11,450 bases of DNA. It comes from Pseudomonadota bacterium. GTDB taxonomy: Bacteria; Pseudomonadota; Gammaproteobacteria; Xanthomonadales; Xanthomonadaceae. Position 1 is the stretch's first letter. Each line of letters begins with the position of its first letter. The translations under genes were made by a program, and so were the position numbers. Under the pieces are notes generated by a model. That model was not told the origin of the DNA, ran no database searches, and saw nothing but the letters and a program-made list of their open reading frames with translations. This document shows positions 1 through 7,480 of the stretch, one piece after another. The DNA lies in the NCBI GenBank assembly GCA_023430045.1, contig JAEZCF010000033.1, positions 1 through 11,450 of the forward strand, in the 5' to 3' direction.

Positions 1-12
1 GCGGACCAGAGA

Positions 13-43
13 ATTAAAGGGTCGTTAAAGTGATGTAAGTCAA
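13..43 (-). promoter_or_regulatory. Possible leftward sigma-70-like promoter
   Basis: On the minus strand a -35-like TTGACT (plus 38-43) is followed by a -10-like TTTAAT (plus 13-18), each matching five of six consensus bases. The spacer is 19 bp, longer than ideal, which lowers confidence. It would drive a gene lying beyond the left edge and sits downstream of the receptor terminator, where a new transcription unit could begin. No coding start is visible in the window to support it. Confidence 0.25.
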
Positions 44-98
44 GTGTTATAGGCCACGTTTGTCCCAGCGTCCGGAGCGTGATTTTTCCGTGAGGCAC

Positions 99-128
99 AA
101 AAAAACACGGCCCCTTACGGGGCCGTGT
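99..128 (-). terminator. Rho-independent terminator of the TonB-dependent receptor gene
   Basis: A perfect 10-bp stem is formed by plus 105-114 (acacggcccc) and 119-128 (ggggccgtgt) with a 4-nt loop at 115-118. Read on the minus strand the hairpin runs straight into a T tract complementary to the A run at 99-105. It begins 26 nt after the receptor stop codon, so it ends that transcript. On the plus strand there is no T tract, so it appears one-directional. Confidence 0.93.
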
Positions 129-153
129 CTGGTTAACCGCGATCAGCCGCCTA

Positions 154-3021
154 TCAGAAGCGCTGCTGGTACTTCATGTACACGAAACGACCGATGTCGA
201 AGCCGCCGTAGTACGAGAAGCTCGAGTTCGGCTGGCTGTACATCACCGGGCCTTCGTGATCGAACACGTTGTTGGCACCCAGTGCGATGGTGGCATCCCA
301 CGGCGCGTTGTAACGGACCTGCAGATCGTGGAAGGTATTCGAACCGACCTTGCGCATCGGCTGCGCCAGGGTGTACGACGAGCTGAAGTCCGGCTGGTTG
401 CACTCGCGGCCGCCTTCCAGATCGTAGGAGCACGGCTCCTTCATGCCGGAGTAGTAACGCACGCCCCAGTTCACGCCGAAGTCGCCCAGGCTCCAGTCGA
501 CGTTGAGGTTCGAACGCACGCGGAAGTTGCCGGCGAAACCGGTGAACTGTTCGACCGGGGTCTCCGCTTCGTTGTCCGCCTTGTACTCCAGGTAATCGAC
601 GTAGGTGGTCTTCCAGTCGATCATGAAGTTACCGACCGACAGCTCCGGCAGGCGATACTTGACGCCCAGATCGTAGCCGGCGGTTTCCTGGTAGCCGCCG
701 TTGACCAGGGTACGGGTCACGTCGACGACCTGGTTGGCGGTACGACCTTCGGTACCACGCTCGAAGCGTGCGCAGGCCGCATCGATGCCAAGCACGTAGC
801 AGTTGTTGAGGATCGAAGTCACCGACTCGGCGGCGATCACGTCGTCGATGCGGATCTTCCACCAGTCCAGGCTGATGTCCAGACCCTGCACGAAGTTCGG
901 GCTGTACACGAAGCCAGCGGTCCAGGTCTTGGAGGTCTCCGGCTGCAGGTTCGGATTGGAGCCGGATTCGAACGCGCTGTACGACTGCGTGCCCGGGCCC
1001 GTGGAGGTGGCACCACCGGAGGTGATCTGGTGGAAATCGGCCGGCACACCAGCAGCACCGCAGGCAGCGGCGACCGACGGATTGCGTGCGGCGGCACCGA
1101 AGCTGGAGTCGCACGGATCGGTGTAGCTGTCGAAGGTCTGGCCGGTGCCGCCGTACATGTCCGAAATGGTCGGCGCACGGAAGCCGGTGGCGTAGGTGCC
1201 GCGGATCAGCAGGTCGTCGATCGGCTTCCACTTCAGGCCGAACTTGGAGTTCACCGTATCGCCGAAGGTGTTGTAGTCCGAATAACGGCCTGCCATGTCC
1301 ACCGACAGTTCCTTCGCGAACGGCAGGTCGGCCAGGATCGGCACGTTCAGTTCCAGGTAGAACTCGTCGAGGTCGTAGTCGCCCTTGGTGGGCCCACCGG
1401 CCAGGCTGGTGCTCAGGCCCGACTGCAGCAGCGCATCCGGGTTGTACTCGCCGCTCTCTTCACGGTGCTCGTAACCGGCCGCGAAGGCCAGGTCGCCCGC
1501 CGGCAGGGTGGCGATGCTGCCCGCCAGGTTGGCGCTGTAGACCTTCGTGGTATTGGTGTAGGTATCGTGGCTCGGCAGGAACAGGTAGTTCTGCAGGGCC
1601 TCGTTGCCCGCCAGCGCACCCGGACCGGTTGCACCGTTGGCCAGCAGCGGGTTCCACGGGGTGCAGCCGGCGATCGCATTGCCGACGGTGCCGCACTGCG
1701 CCACGCCATTGGCATCGATGAACGACGGGCCGACCGCATTGATGACGTTCGGGATGAACAGGTCACCGGTACCGGTCTTCACGCCCTTGTTCTGGTTGTA
1801 GACATAGCCCACGTCCCAGTCGAAGTAGCGATCAGCGAACTGGAAGGAACCTTCCAGGCCGGTGCTGAAGCGGAAGGTTTCCTGCTCGGACTCGGTCTGG
1901 CGCGGCACTTCGGAGCCACGGCGGATGAAGTTCGCTTCTTCGCCCAGCGGGTTGAAGGCGCTGTCGGCCGACAGCGGGGTCTCATAGACTTCCGACTGGT
2001 ACGGATAGCCGGCGATCTGCGAGGTCGCGGTGCGCTTGGTGTACAGCACGTTCGCGTTGGCGCGGACGTTGTCGGTCACGTCGAAGTTGCCGTTGGCGAA
2101 GACCGAGCGACGCTCCAGCTTGTTCTGCAGCCACATTTCCTGGCTGGCATTGGTGTAATCACCCAGGCCGAATTCGTGGTAATCGGTGGCCAGCGAGTTG
2201 CCGGTGGCGCCCGGATTGCGCACATACCAGTTGTCGTCGCTGTCGATCAGCACGCCCTGGTTGGACGCTGCCGACCAGCCGTTGGCACCATCGGCGTCCG
2301 GCGTCGGATGCCACTGGCCGTTCGGGGAACGGCTGTAGCGGCGATCCTTGGCCTTGACCTCGTCCTGCTTGCTGTATTCGGCACCGAAGGTGAGCGAGCC
2401 GCGCTCGCCGGTCTGGCCGTAGACGAAGTTGTAGGTTTCCTGCTGACCGTCACCCTGGCCGTACTGGCCGGTGTAGGCGCTGGCTTCCAGACCGTCGAAG
2501 TTCTTGCGGGTGATGATGTTGATCACGCCGGCGATGGCGTCCGAACCGTAGATGGCGGACGCGCCGTCGGTCAGCACTTCGATGCGCTCGACGACCGAGG
2601 TCGGGATCGAGGCAAGGTCGGTGTAACCACCCGTGCTGGTACCCATGCGCTTGCCGTCCAGCAGCACCAGGGTCCGTTCCGGACCCAGGTTGCGCAGATC
2701 GACGTACTGGCCACCCACTTCTTCGCCCGAGCTCAGCGCATCGGCACGGCTGATGGCCGGCGAGCCGGTCGCCGCCAGGTTCTGGACGATGTCGGCGACG
2801 TTGGTGAAGCCCTGCTTCTCGATGTCGGCGCGCTGCAGCGCGATCACCGGCTGCGCGGTTTCCATGTTGGCCTGGCGGATGCGCGAACCAGTGACCGAGA
2901 TGCGGTCCAGGTCGGTGGTGCCGGAGGCAGCGTCCTGTGCCGAGGCGAAGCTCGGGCTCAGCGCCAGCGCGATACCGGCCGGCAGCATGCCCAGCCGCAC
3001 GGCGGGGTTACGGAAATTCAT
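154..3021 (-). CDS. TonB-dependent outer-membrane receptor
   Basis: The 955-residue product is a ligand-gated outer-membrane beta-barrel importer energised by TonB-ExbB-ExbD. A signal peptide (residues 1-28, cleavage after ASA and before QD) is followed by a TonB-box-like segment (LDRISVTG, about 38-45). The plug domain follows (about 50-173), with NLGPERTLVLLDGKR and VERIEVLTDGASAIYGSDA, both hallmark plug motifs. The rest is a 22-strand-type barrel ending in aromatic Phe (QQRF), the outer-membrane assembly signal. The ATG at 3021 is chosen because GGAGA lies 5 nt upstream; an in-frame TTG at 3033 would add four residues but overlaps that site. The first residues past the signal lack the extra N-terminal signalling domain of FecA-type receptors, so regulation should come from elsewhere. 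Four close cysteine pairs (near 443/453, 636/655, 741/750, 863/873) may form disulfides in external loops. The ligand is unknown; siderophore, glycan, peptide or vitamin cannot be told apart from sequence alone. An AraC regulator gene lies 47 bp upstream. Confidence 0.95.
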   Translation of the reverse strand: MNFRNPAVRLGMLPAGIALALSPSFASAQDAASGTTDLDRISVTGSRIRQANMETAQPVIALQRADIEKQGFTNVADIVQNLAATGSPAISRADALSSGEEVGGQYVDLRNLGPERTLVLLDGKRMGTSTGGYTDLASIPTSVVERIEVLTDGASAIYGSDAIAGVINIITRKNFDGLEASAYTGQYGQGDGQQETYNFVYGQTGERGSLTFGAEYSKQDEVKAKDRRYSRSPNGQWHPTPDADGANGWSAASNQGVLIDSDDNWYVRNPGATGNSLATDYHEFGLGDYTNASQEMWLQNKLERRSVFANGNFDVTDNVRANANVLYTKRTATSQIAGYPYQSEVYETPLSADSAFNPLGEEANFIRRGSEVPRQTESEQETFRFSTGLEGSFQFADRYFDWDVGYVYNQNKGVKTGTGDLFIPNVINAVGPSFIDANGVAQCGTVGNAIAGCTPWNPLLANGATGPGALAGNEALQNYLFLPSHDTYTNTTKVYSANLAGSIATLPAGDLAFAAGYEHREESGEYNPDALLQSGLSTSLAGGPTKGDYDLDEFYLELNVPILADLPFAKELSVDMAGRYSDYNTFGDTVNSKFGLKWKPIDDLLIRGTYATGFRAPTISDMYGGTGQTFDSYTDPCDSSFGAAARNPSVAAACGAAGVPADFHQITSGGATSTGPGTQSYSAFESGSNPNLQPETSKTWTAGFVYSPNFVQGLDISLDWWKIRIDDVIAAESVTSILNNCYVLGIDAACARFERGTEGRTANQVVDVTRTLVNGGYQETAGYDLGVKYRLPELSVGNFMIDWKTTYVDYLEYKADNEAETPVEQFTGFAGNFRVRSNLNVDWSLGDFGVNWGVRYYSGMKEPCSYDLEGGRECNQPDFSSSYTLAQPMRKVGSNTFHDLQVRYNAPWDATIALGANNVFDHEGPVMYSQPNSSFSYYGGFDIGRFVYMKYQQRF

Positions 3022-3044
3022 GTATCTCTCCAAGGTACGTTAGT

Positions 3045-3060
3045 GGCGTGTTAAAACGCC
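3045..3060. repeat. Short inverted repeat in the receptor 5' region
   Basis: GGCGT (3045-3049) and ACGCC (3056-3060) form 5-bp inverted arms around a 6-bp AT-rich centre, GTTAAA. It lies 23 bp upstream of the receptor ATG, between it and the araC-type gene. It could be a small operator or a leader hairpin. Copies of ACGTTA at 3037-3042 and 3066-3071 flank it as direct repeats. No clear -35/-10 pair is visible in this 47-bp gap, so the receptor may be read through from the regulator gene or from a promoter inside it. Confidence 0.3.
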
Positions 3061-3068
3061 CCCAAACG

Positions 3069-3968
3069 TTACGATTGTGTTGCCACCCTGGGTTTGCGTG
3101 AGCCAGCCAGAGACTTTGCCGAATGTGGCGACAGCTTGGCGGTGCTTTCACGGAAGTGCGAAGCCGATGTGCCGAAACGTGCGCGGAACGCACGGGCAAA
3201 ACTGCAGCAGTTGTCGAAACCACTGGCGGCGGCGACTTCGCCGATCATCATGTCGGTGTCGCGCAGCAGATCGGCCGCACGCTCCAGGCGCAGGCGCGCG
3301 GACAGCGCCTGCGGACTTTCCTCGTACAGGCTCTGGAAGGTCTTTGACAGATACCAACTGGAGAAATTGGTGAGCTCGGCAAGTTCGCCGATGCGTACCA
3401 CACGATGGCTGTTGCCTTCCAGATACAGACGCGCACGCTGCATGCGTCCGAACACCTGCCGCTTGCGGCTGCGCGAGCGGCCCGGGCAACGCTGTACGGT
3501 GCCGGCGAGATTGCGCTGCAGCGAGGCCAGGTGCAGCAGCAGCGGACGCAGCGCCTGCGCCGGCAGGCCGCTTTCCAGTGCATCGCGCCACAACTGCAGC
3601 GCCACGCGCAGCTCCGCACGCTTCATCTGTCCACGCCCCGCATACAGACCGCAATCGGCAAGCTCGGCCAGCATACGCATGGCATCTGCATTCAGCGCCA
3701 GGCCGATGCACAGGCCACTGCGCCCGGCCTGCACCAGCGGCCGCGATTCCTTTTCAAATGCGATCCATTGTCCCTGGCGCAGGCGGAACCGTCCTTCCTT
3801 GGCTTCAACCCACGCACTGCCACGGACCTGGATCCACACCGTGAAACAGCTGCCAGCGGTCTGCAGGCTGCCCAGCCGCGCAACACCCAGGCAGATCGGA
3901 AGCGCGTCGTCGAGCGACTTGTCCAGTGAAAGCGTTTGCCCACGATCGGCGAGCGAGAGTTGACGCAT
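3069..3968 (-). CDS. AraC-family transcriptional regulator
   Basis: The 299-residue product is a cytoplasmic DNA-binding regulator. The C-terminal AraC/XylS domain spans about residues 175-273 and contains both helix-turn-helices: the first near 192-211 (IGELAELTNFSSWYLSKTFQ) and the second near 241-262 (IGEVAAASGFDNCCSFARAF), followed by the usual FRARFGTSASHFR end. The N-terminal 160 residues are cupin-like in pattern (GSAWVEAKEGRFRLRQGQWIAF) and probably bind a ligand or dimerise, but I do not recognise the effector. The ATG at 3968 is preferred. An in-frame TTG at 3989 would add seven residues, but it lies inside a direct repeat that looks like an operator. Neither start has a strong ribosome-binding site. 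A basic tail (KSLAGSRKPRVATQS) extends past the domain. Its position directly upstream of, and co-oriented with, the TonB-dependent receptor suggests it controls that gene; this is inference. Confidence 0.93.
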   Translation of the reverse strand: MRQLSLADRGQTLSLDKSLDDALPICLGVARLGSLQTAGSCFTVWIQVRGSAWVEAKEGRFRLRQGQWIAFEKESRPLVQAGRSGLCIGLALNADAMRMLAELADCGLYAGRGQMKRAELRVALQLWRDALESGLPAQALRPLLLHLASLQRNLAGTVQRCPGRSRSRKRQVFGRMQRARLYLEGNSHRVVRIGELAELTNFSSWYLSKTFQSLYEESPQALSARLRLERAADLLRDTDMMIGEVAAASGFDNCCSFARAFRARFGTSASHFRESTAKLSPHSAKSLAGSRKPRVATQS

Positions 3969-3981
3969 GGGGCACCACGGG

Positions 3982-4011
3982 TTTGCCAATACAGGGGAAC
4001 TGTTTTGCCAA
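3982..4011. promoter_or_regulatory. Candidate AraC-type operator: spaced direct repeat
   Basis: The 8-mer TTTGCCAA occurs at 3982-3989 and again at 4004-4011 in the same orientation, with starts 22 bp apart, about two helical turns. AraC-family proteins commonly bind direct half-sites spaced by one to two turns. It lies 14-43 bp upstream of the chosen regulator ATG, in a 125-bp gap, so autoregulation is the simplest reading. On the minus strand a weak -10-like TGTATT (plus 3988-3993) falls between and into the copies. That the regulator binds here is inferred, not shown. Confidence 0.45.
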
Positions 4012-4090
4012 ATCAGGTGGCGAGGGTCAGGAACTCCTGCCGACTTCGCGACGAAATTGAAACGATCCTTGCACGAAGAACATCCGAAAC

Positions 4091-4113
4091 GGATTAATCC
4101 TTGGATATCAAGG
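4091..4113. repeat. Adjacent palindromes at the end of the propeller-regulator gene
   Basis: GGATTAATCC at 4091-4100 is a perfect 10-bp palindrome spanning the TAA stop (4094-4096) of the upstream gene. It overlaps CCTTGGATATCAAGG (4099-4113), which has 5-bp inverted arms. Neither is followed by a T tract, so they do not make a convincing intrinsic terminator. They may be a protein-binding site or chance. Confidence 0.25.
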
Positions 4114-6490
4114 GTTTGACCACATCGGGAAGCAGGTCGGGCGTCGCTTTGGGCACGCTCATGACACCGATGCCCGAGCCGTCACTGACCGCCATTGCTA
4201 TATAAAGGCTGGAGCCGTCGGGAGTGGCACTGAAGCTGCTGCCGGAACTGAGACGTTGCCGGTCCACGCAGGATTCTGCTGCCAACGGCGATGCACCCGC
4301 CATACGGAACAGCGCCGTACTACAGTCACCCGACGCATCCAGATAGTCGATGTCACCCTGCGCCGTCACGGTCCAGCTGCGGTAACGCCAGCGCGATGGC
4401 TTGTCTTCGCCGATCTGGCGGATACTGGCGGCGGCGAGCGTGCTGTCGATGGCCCACAGGCCACCGGCACCAAAGCGCGTGAAAAGCACCCTGCGCTGGC
4501 TCGGGTCGAATCGTGCCTGGGACACCCCCTCGATCGCCGCCAGTGGTTGCCAGGCGGCCTGACGCCGGTCGTACAACACCAGGCGCGTGCGTTGCTCATC
4601 GTCGCGTTCGATCACCAGCAGCCTGTCCGGATCGTCGGTATACAAGGCCTGCAGCGGCCGCGTGACGGGGACCGGCAGGACGCTGAGCTGATCTTCACGC
4701 GGGTTGATTTCGTAAACCAGCGACTGTCCCCGCTCATCCCGCCCGATCACCAGCAGATGGCGACCATCCGGCGACCAGGTCGGCGCCTGCCGGGAATCCG
4801 GTCGCAGCCCGTCGATCGGTCGCAGCGACGCGGGACGGTCCACTTCGGCCCACCATAGCGCGTACGCTCCTGAACGATCGGACGCGAACACCAGGTGCCG
4901 GCCATCAGGCGACAGCGTGGGCTGGCTGTCCCGCCCGCTGGACGGGAACACCCGCTGCGCCCCGCCCGGCGCATCCAGCGGAACATGAAACAGACCGAAC
5001 TGCGCCTTGCGCTGCACGAACGCCAGCAGGTCGGCACGACGCGCTACCGCCGGCCACTGCGCATCATCCAGGCCGACGTCGCGCATGGTGCGGCTGTCGG
5101 TATCCAGCCGATACAGGCGTACTTCACTGTCCACACGCCTTCCGAACACGACATGGCGGCTGTCACCAAGCCACGCCCAGCCACGGATTTCGGCGGCATC
5201 GTCGGTCAGCTGTTCCAGCGCCCCCCCTTCGGCCGGCATCCGCCAGAGATCACCGACCTGTGGATTGCGCACGAACACCAGCCAGCGCCCGTCCGGAGAG
5301 ACCTGCGGCGCGTAATCGAAATCATCCGGCTGCGCGGAGTAATCCAGCGCCTTCCAGCGCCCGCTGGACAGATCCAGCACGCGGATGCCGCGATGACCGA
5401 ATGCGCCAACCATGCTGCCGAACACCAGCCCGCGACCATCGGGCATCCAGTCGAAACTGAGGAGTTCGGTACCATCGCACCGCGTCGCTTCGCGCAGGTT
5501 GCCGCCCGTAGCGCTGACGATGAGCACCCGGCAGTGGCCGTCCGCCTGGAAGCGCGCGAAGGCGATTTCCCGGCCATCCGGCGACCAGTGCGGAAAGCGG
5601 TCCGTCGCTCCTTCCGGTCGTTCCAGCAGGTCGCGCGCCGGTGCGTTGCCGGAGGTCTGCACCTTGATCTGCCCGCCCCGGCCATCCTCCGCACTGGACT
5701 CGTAAGCCACCTGCGAACCATCCGGGGAAAGTGTCGGATAGGTATCGAAACCTGTGCCAGCCGTGATCAGCCGATAAGGCCGTTGCGGACTGCCGATGAC
5801 ACGTGTGCCGTTTTCCACCGCGTCGTCCAGCGGCGTCGATGCCGGCGTCCGCTGCAGCAGCCAGGTCATGACAGCCAGCGCGACCAGCATGGCCACGCCG
5901 ACAACCAGCAGCAGCCGACGCCTGAGTTGCCGCCATGCATGCCGCTGTCCAGGCATGCCCGTCGCCGTGACCGGTGCCGGTGTCGCCAAGGGGGCTGCCT
6001 CCGCCGTGATTCCGGAATCGATCGCCGCCATGTCGACCTGCGGCTCCACGACGGCAGCATTCAAACCACTGTTTTCGCCACCACCACTCCCGTTGCCGGA
6101 ATCCGGAGGATCCGCACGCAGCATCGACTGCGGCGCATCGGGAAGCGTTACCGGGACCAGCAGGCGATAGCCTGACTTGGCGATTGTTTCGATATACGCC
6201 GTACCCTGCTCATCGGCGCTGGTGAAGGCCTTGCGCAGCTGGGTAACCGCCTGGGTCAGCACGTCGTTCGTCGGCAGCGTATCCGGCCAGACCTCGGCGA
6301 ACAGTTCATCACGCGTGACCACACGCCCCCGGCTGCGAACCAGCACGCAGAGCACGCCCAGCGCCTTCGGCGTGAGCCGACGGGGGCGGCGCATGCCGGG
6401 AACCTGCACCTCGCGTGAGGACAGGGTCACGGTGCAGCCGCCAATGCGCAGGATGTCCGCGCCGTGCAGGGCGTCGTCGTTGGTGGTCAT
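4094..6490 (-). CDS. Membrane-anchored winged-helix regulator with TolB/PD40-type beta-propeller
   Basis: The 798-residue product is a CadC/ToxR-style one-component regulator. Residues about 15-113 form an OmpR-type winged helix (LTPKALGVLCVLVRSRGRVV, then DELFAEVWPD and the wing YIETIAKSGYRLLVPV). A low-complexity Pro/Ala/Gly linker (about 120-185) leads to a basic patch and a single transmembrane helix (about 192-213, RLLLVVGVAMLVALAVMTWL). The remainder, about residues 240-790, is a predicted periplasmic beta-propeller with repeated SPDG motifs (LSPDGSQVAYES, WSPDGREIAFAR, VSPDGRWLVF, LSPDGRHLVF, WSPDGRHLLV), as in TolB and PD40 repeats. The likely role is to sense a periplasmic signal and control transcription from the membrane; the signal is unknown. 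The reading frame stays open to 6688, but the start is placed at the ATG at 6490 because AAGAGA lies just upstream and the winged helix begins soon after. The tandem ATG at 6493 is equally possible. It lies upstream of, and in line with, the araC-type and receptor genes. Confidence 0.88.
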   Translation of the reverse strand: MTTNDDALHGADILRIGGCTVTLSSREVQVPGMRRPRRLTPKALGVLCVLVRSRGRVVTRDELFAEVWPDTLPTNDVLTQAVTQLRKAFTSADEQGTAYIETIAKSGYRLLVPVTLPDAPQSMLRADPPDSGNGSGGGENSGLNAAVVEPQVDMAAIDSGITAEAAPLATPAPVTATGMPGQRHAWRQLRRRLLLVVGVAMLVALAVMTWLLQRTPASTPLDDAVENGTRVIGSPQRPYRLITAGTGFDTYPTLSPDGSQVAYESSAEDGRGGQIKVQTSGNAPARDLLERPEGATDRFPHWSPDGREIAFARFQADGHCRVLIVSATGGNLREATRCDGTELLSFDWMPDGRGLVFGSMVGAFGHRGIRVLDLSSGRWKALDYSAQPDDFDYAPQVSPDGRWLVFVRNPQVGDLWRMPAEGGALEQLTDDAAEIRGWAWLGDSRHVVFGRRVDSEVRLYRLDTDSRTMRDVGLDDAQWPAVARRADLLAFVQRKAQFGLFHVPLDAPGGAQRVFPSSGRDSQPTLSPDGRHLVFASDRSGAYALWWAEVDRPASLRPIDGLRPDSRQAPTWSPDGRHLLVIGRDERGQSLVYEINPREDQLSVLPVPVTRPLQALYTDDPDRLLVIERDDEQRTRLVLYDRRQAAWQPLAAIEGVSQARFDPSQRRVLFTRFGAGGLWAIDSTLAAASIRQIGEDKPSRWRYRSWTVTAQGDIDYLDASGDCSTALFRMAGASPLAAESCVDRQRLSSGSSFSATPDGSSLYIAMAVSDGSGIGVMSVPKATPDLLPDVVKPLISKD

Positions 6491-6702
6491 CATTCTCTTG
6501 GATGTCAGGCAGGCACGGGGCCGGCCATGCGCAGGGAGATCTTTTCCACGTAACAACGCGAACAGCCAGACTCTGCAAACCTCATGGACCCATACCGCAA
6601 AAAAACCGGAGCGCGCGAATACTAGCCTATGCACGTTCACCGCACATGCTGCGGCGGGCATCAGGCACTCTCTCGCCCACGTATTCATATAAAAGTTTCA
6701 TT

Positions 6703-6731
6703 ATTCGCGCTCTTCTGGGCGCGAATTTTTT
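6703..6731. terminator. Strong hairpin followed by a T run (plus-strand terminator-like)
   Basis: ATTCGCGC (6703-6710) and GCGCGAAT (6719-6726) form a perfect 8-bp stem with an 8-nt loop, followed on the plus strand by a T run (6726-6731). That is the form of an intrinsic terminator for rightward transcription, yet no rightward gene lies upstream. On the minus strand the hairpin starts 14 nt after the channel-like gene's stop, but the bases that follow are T-poor. It may therefore end that transcript inefficiently, act in both directions, or end an unrecognised rightward RNA. Confidence 0.5.
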
Positions 6732-6740
6732 ATCCGGCAT

Positions 6741-7418
6741 TCATTTTCGTGGGCGCTGCAGCATGGTCAGGCCGACCAGCCGGGAGACCACGAGCGCGAC
6801 ATACATCACCCCGGAAAACTGCGCCAGCATTACCAACGCACGGGCCTGGGGGTGTACCGGAACCACATCGCTCAAGCCGACTCCGCTCAGCAAACTGAAG
6901 CTGAGATAAAGCAGTTCCATCCATGTACGCGTAGCGGTATGGGTGGCCGCAAGGAAACTACCGGGAAACCACTGCTGGCAGACGGAAAATGCGAACGCGA
7001 ACGCCCACGCCAGCAGGGTGAACGTCGCGCCGGCGGCGAACAGTTCATCCCGGGTGACGGTGTGGTCCTGCAGCATGTAGGCGATCAGCGCGCCGGCTGT
7101 ATAGAAGTACAGCAGGCTTTCCAGCACCTGGGCGGCGATGGCCAGGCCTGCCTGCCCGAGCACAACGCCGGCCACCGAGAACACCACCGATGGAATGGCC
7201 AGCAGCAGGGCCAACCAGGTCCCCAGGGGACTGCGCTGTACCACCCACAGCGCCAGCCCCAGAACAACGATGCCAACGGTGCCGAATGCAACCCGCCCGG
7301 AGGCGGTGGCATCCATCGCTGGATACAGCAGCACGCCCAGCAGCTGCACGCCGAGCAGCCACGCAGAAGGATGCCGGCGGGCGATGGCAAGCCAGCGGAT
7401 GGTCACGGCAGCAGGCAT
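6741..7418 (-). CDS. Small multipass membrane protein, K+-channel-like pore with degenerate filter
   Basis: The 225-residue product is an inner-membrane protein with about six to seven hydrophobic segments (near 19-33, 43-60, 67-86, 92-115, 130-148, a re-entrant pore segment 165-185, and 192-218). The last part follows the Ion_trans_2 two-helix pore layout: RTWMELLYLSFSLLSGVGLSDVVP, where the first helix and pore loop of a K+ channel read like YFSFTTLTTVGYGDIVP. Here the filter is SGVGLSD (178-184): V, G and D fit, but T, Y and the second G are replaced. Selective K+ conduction is therefore doubtful and the substrate unknown. The ATG at 7418 is chosen because AAGGA lies 5 nt upstream; the open frame extends to 7673 but overlaps thiC and is not protein-like there. 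It lies 98 bp after thiC on the same strand and might be co-transcribed. It could instead be an uncharacterised membrane protein with a chance pore resemblance. Confidence 0.75.
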   Translation of the reverse strand: MPAAVTIRWLAIARRHPSAWLLGVQLLGVLLYPAMDATASGRVAFGTVGIVVLGLALWVVQRSPLGTWLALLLAIPSVVFSVAGVVLGQAGLAIAAQVLESLLYFYTAGALIAYMLQDHTVTRDELFAAGATFTLLAWAFAFAFSVCQQWFPGSFLAATHTATRTWMELLYLSFSLLSGVGLSDVVPVHPQARALVMLAQFSGVMYVALVVSRLVGLTMLQRPRK

Positions 7419-7480
7419 GGCGTCCTTTCCCCAGGGGTGGTGGCCGGAGGATACCGGACGGGTGTGCTGGGCAGGTTCAT

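Noticed and set aside
256..3054. A 932-codon open frame on the plus strand antisense to the receptor gene
   Set aside because: Its translation is Val/Gly/Arg/His-rich with no recognisable domain or signal. The opposing frame encodes a clear receptor. Long antisense frames are expected where codon third positions are strongly G/C.
4895..6175. A 426-codon plus-strand open frame opposite the propeller regulator
   Set aside because: Composition is Arg/His/Gln-rich and low in plausible structure; no ribosome-binding site; the minus-strand gene has clear domains.
6491..6688. N-terminal extension of the propeller regulator to 6688
   Set aside because: The extra 66 residues include Cys/Trp/Ala-rich sequence without homology sense, lie in an intergenic-like region, and the ATG at 6490 has a better ribosome-binding context directly ahead of the winged helix.
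6629..6898. An 89-codon plus-strand frame from the 6491-6740 gap into the channel-like gene
   Set aside because: It crosses the hairpin and T run and continues antisense to a real gene, with no ribosome-binding site. A rightward non-coding RNA remains possible, but not this protein.
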